Source: Planctomycetaceae bacterium (GTDB lineage: Bacteria; Planctomycetota; Planctomycetia; Planctomycetales; Planctomycetaceae). Taken from it: a stretch of 15,436 bases of DNA. The position numbers and the translations under genes were made by a program. Positions 15,008 to 15,436 of the stretch are shown here, one piece after another. The stretch lies in NCBI GenBank assembly GCA_003445035.1, contig DLVV01000112.1, positions 4,765 to 20,200 on the forward strand, read 5' to 3'. The notes beneath the pieces were generated by a model. The model was not told the origin of the DNA. It did no database searches and saw nothing but the letters and a program-made list of their open reading frames with translations. The first letter of the stretch is position 1. Each line of letters begins with the position of its first letter.

Positions 15008-15436
15008 TCAGGCCTCGCCCCAACCTAGCTCGAATCGTCGCCGACCGACAAGACACGCCACGACGAGCAACAACAACGACACGAAGCTGACAACCGCCCC
15101 GATCGTCACCGACGCCGGTCGGTAGACCCAGGTGATCTCGTGTGACCCTGCCGGCACCTCGACACCGCGATACATCTTCTCGATCCGTATCGGCTCGACA
15201 GCCCGGCCGTCCACGTGGACCTCCCAGCCCGGGTAGTCCAGGTCGGTCAGCACCAGCCGCCCCCCCGAGGACGATTCGACCCGTGCGGTCACCCGGTTGG
15301 CGGTGTAGTCGGTGATTCGAGCCGAACGACCGGCCTCGTCGCCACCGTCCAGCCAGGCCAACCGGCCACGCGAATCCCGCAATTCATAGAGAAAGAAATC
15401 CAGTGGTTCTCGCCCGCCCTCGTAGGCCATCTGCAG
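15008..15436 (-). CDS. YfhO-like membrane protein, C-terminal fragment (5'-partial)
   Basis: The frame stays open through the right edge, so the ATG near 15430 is probably internal. The visible 142 residues contain ITDYTANRVTARVESSSGG, then LVLTDLDYPGWEVHVDGRAV and YRGVEVPAGSHEITWVYRPA. This is the C-terminal extracytoplasmic beta domain typical of YfhO-type and related large polytopic membrane proteins. A final membrane helix (TIGAVVSFVSLLLLVVACLVG) and a short basic tail end the protein. YfhO family members are linked to glycosylation of envelope polymers such as lipoteichoic acid; a role in sugar transfer at the envelope is inferred. It precedes the SGNH-fold gene by 25 nt on the same strand. 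Confidence 0.75.
   Translation of the reverse strand: MQMAYEGGREPLDFFLYELRDSRGRLAWLDGGDEAGRSARITDYTANRVTARVESSSGGRLVLTDLDYPGWEVHVDGRAVEPIRIEKMYRGVEVPAGSHEITWVYRPASVTIGAVVSFVSLLLLVVACLVGRRRFELGWGEA

Noticed and set aside
1..15436. CRISPR array, tRNA or rRNA gene, insertion sequence, integrase or defence system
   Set aside because: I saw no regularly spaced repeats, cloverleaf-like segments, transposase motifs or terminal inverted repeats; the genes are housekeeping or envelope functions throughout.

Overview
The window reads as ordinary, dense, GC-rich chromosome from a member of the Planctomycetota. The evidence is the gene content: a ResB-CcsA cytochrome c synthetase fusion, a DUF1570 metallopeptidase-like secreted protein, a DUF1080 (3-keto-disaccharide hydrolase fold) secreted protein, a FabZ-type dehydratase and lipid A synthesis (lpxB). 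Several starts also lack a Shine-Dalgarno sequence. This assignment is inferred from families, not from a marker gene. I see no rRNA, tRNA, CRISPR, insertion sequence, integrase or other sign of recent transfer.

Layout, left to right. (1) 1-2429 (+): the C-terminal part of a ResB-CcsA fusion, cut by the left edge. (2) 2458-2556 (-): a 32-codon gene for a very basic peptide resembling the actinobacterial ribosomal protein bL37, with its own -10 element and a leader hairpin. (3) 2659-3828 (-): DUF1570 protein with an HExxH motif, divergent from the next block. (4) 3922-8004 (+): a tight run of a thioredoxin-domain YyaL/DUF255 protein, a HAD-fold protein with degraded catalytic motifs, a FabZ-like dehydratase and trmB, with gaps of 30-41 nt, so probably one operon. 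(5) 8108-9154 (+): secreted DUF1080 protein. (6) 9313-13900 (+): a small degenerate methyltransferase-like protein, trkH, lpxB and a Gfo/Idh/MocA protein without the usual catalytic Lys and Asp. Each has a recognisable promoter-like element directly in front, so these look separately transcribed. (7) 13897-15436 (-): a membrane-anchored SGNH-fold protein and, upstream of it, the C-terminal end of a YfhO-like membrane protein cut by the right edge.

Most genes serve the cell envelope or housekeeping: cytochrome c maturation, lipid A, potassium uptake, fatty-acyl metabolism and tRNA modification. I found no obvious new multi-gene system. The most interesting points are the unlisted-size ribosomal-like gene, and three proteins (HAD, Gfo/Idh/MocA, methyltransferase-like) that keep a familiar fold but lack expected catalytic residues. 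Others are a convergent gene pair sharing a CTAG stop and short hairpins at gene boundaries. No stretch over 300 nt is without a gene.
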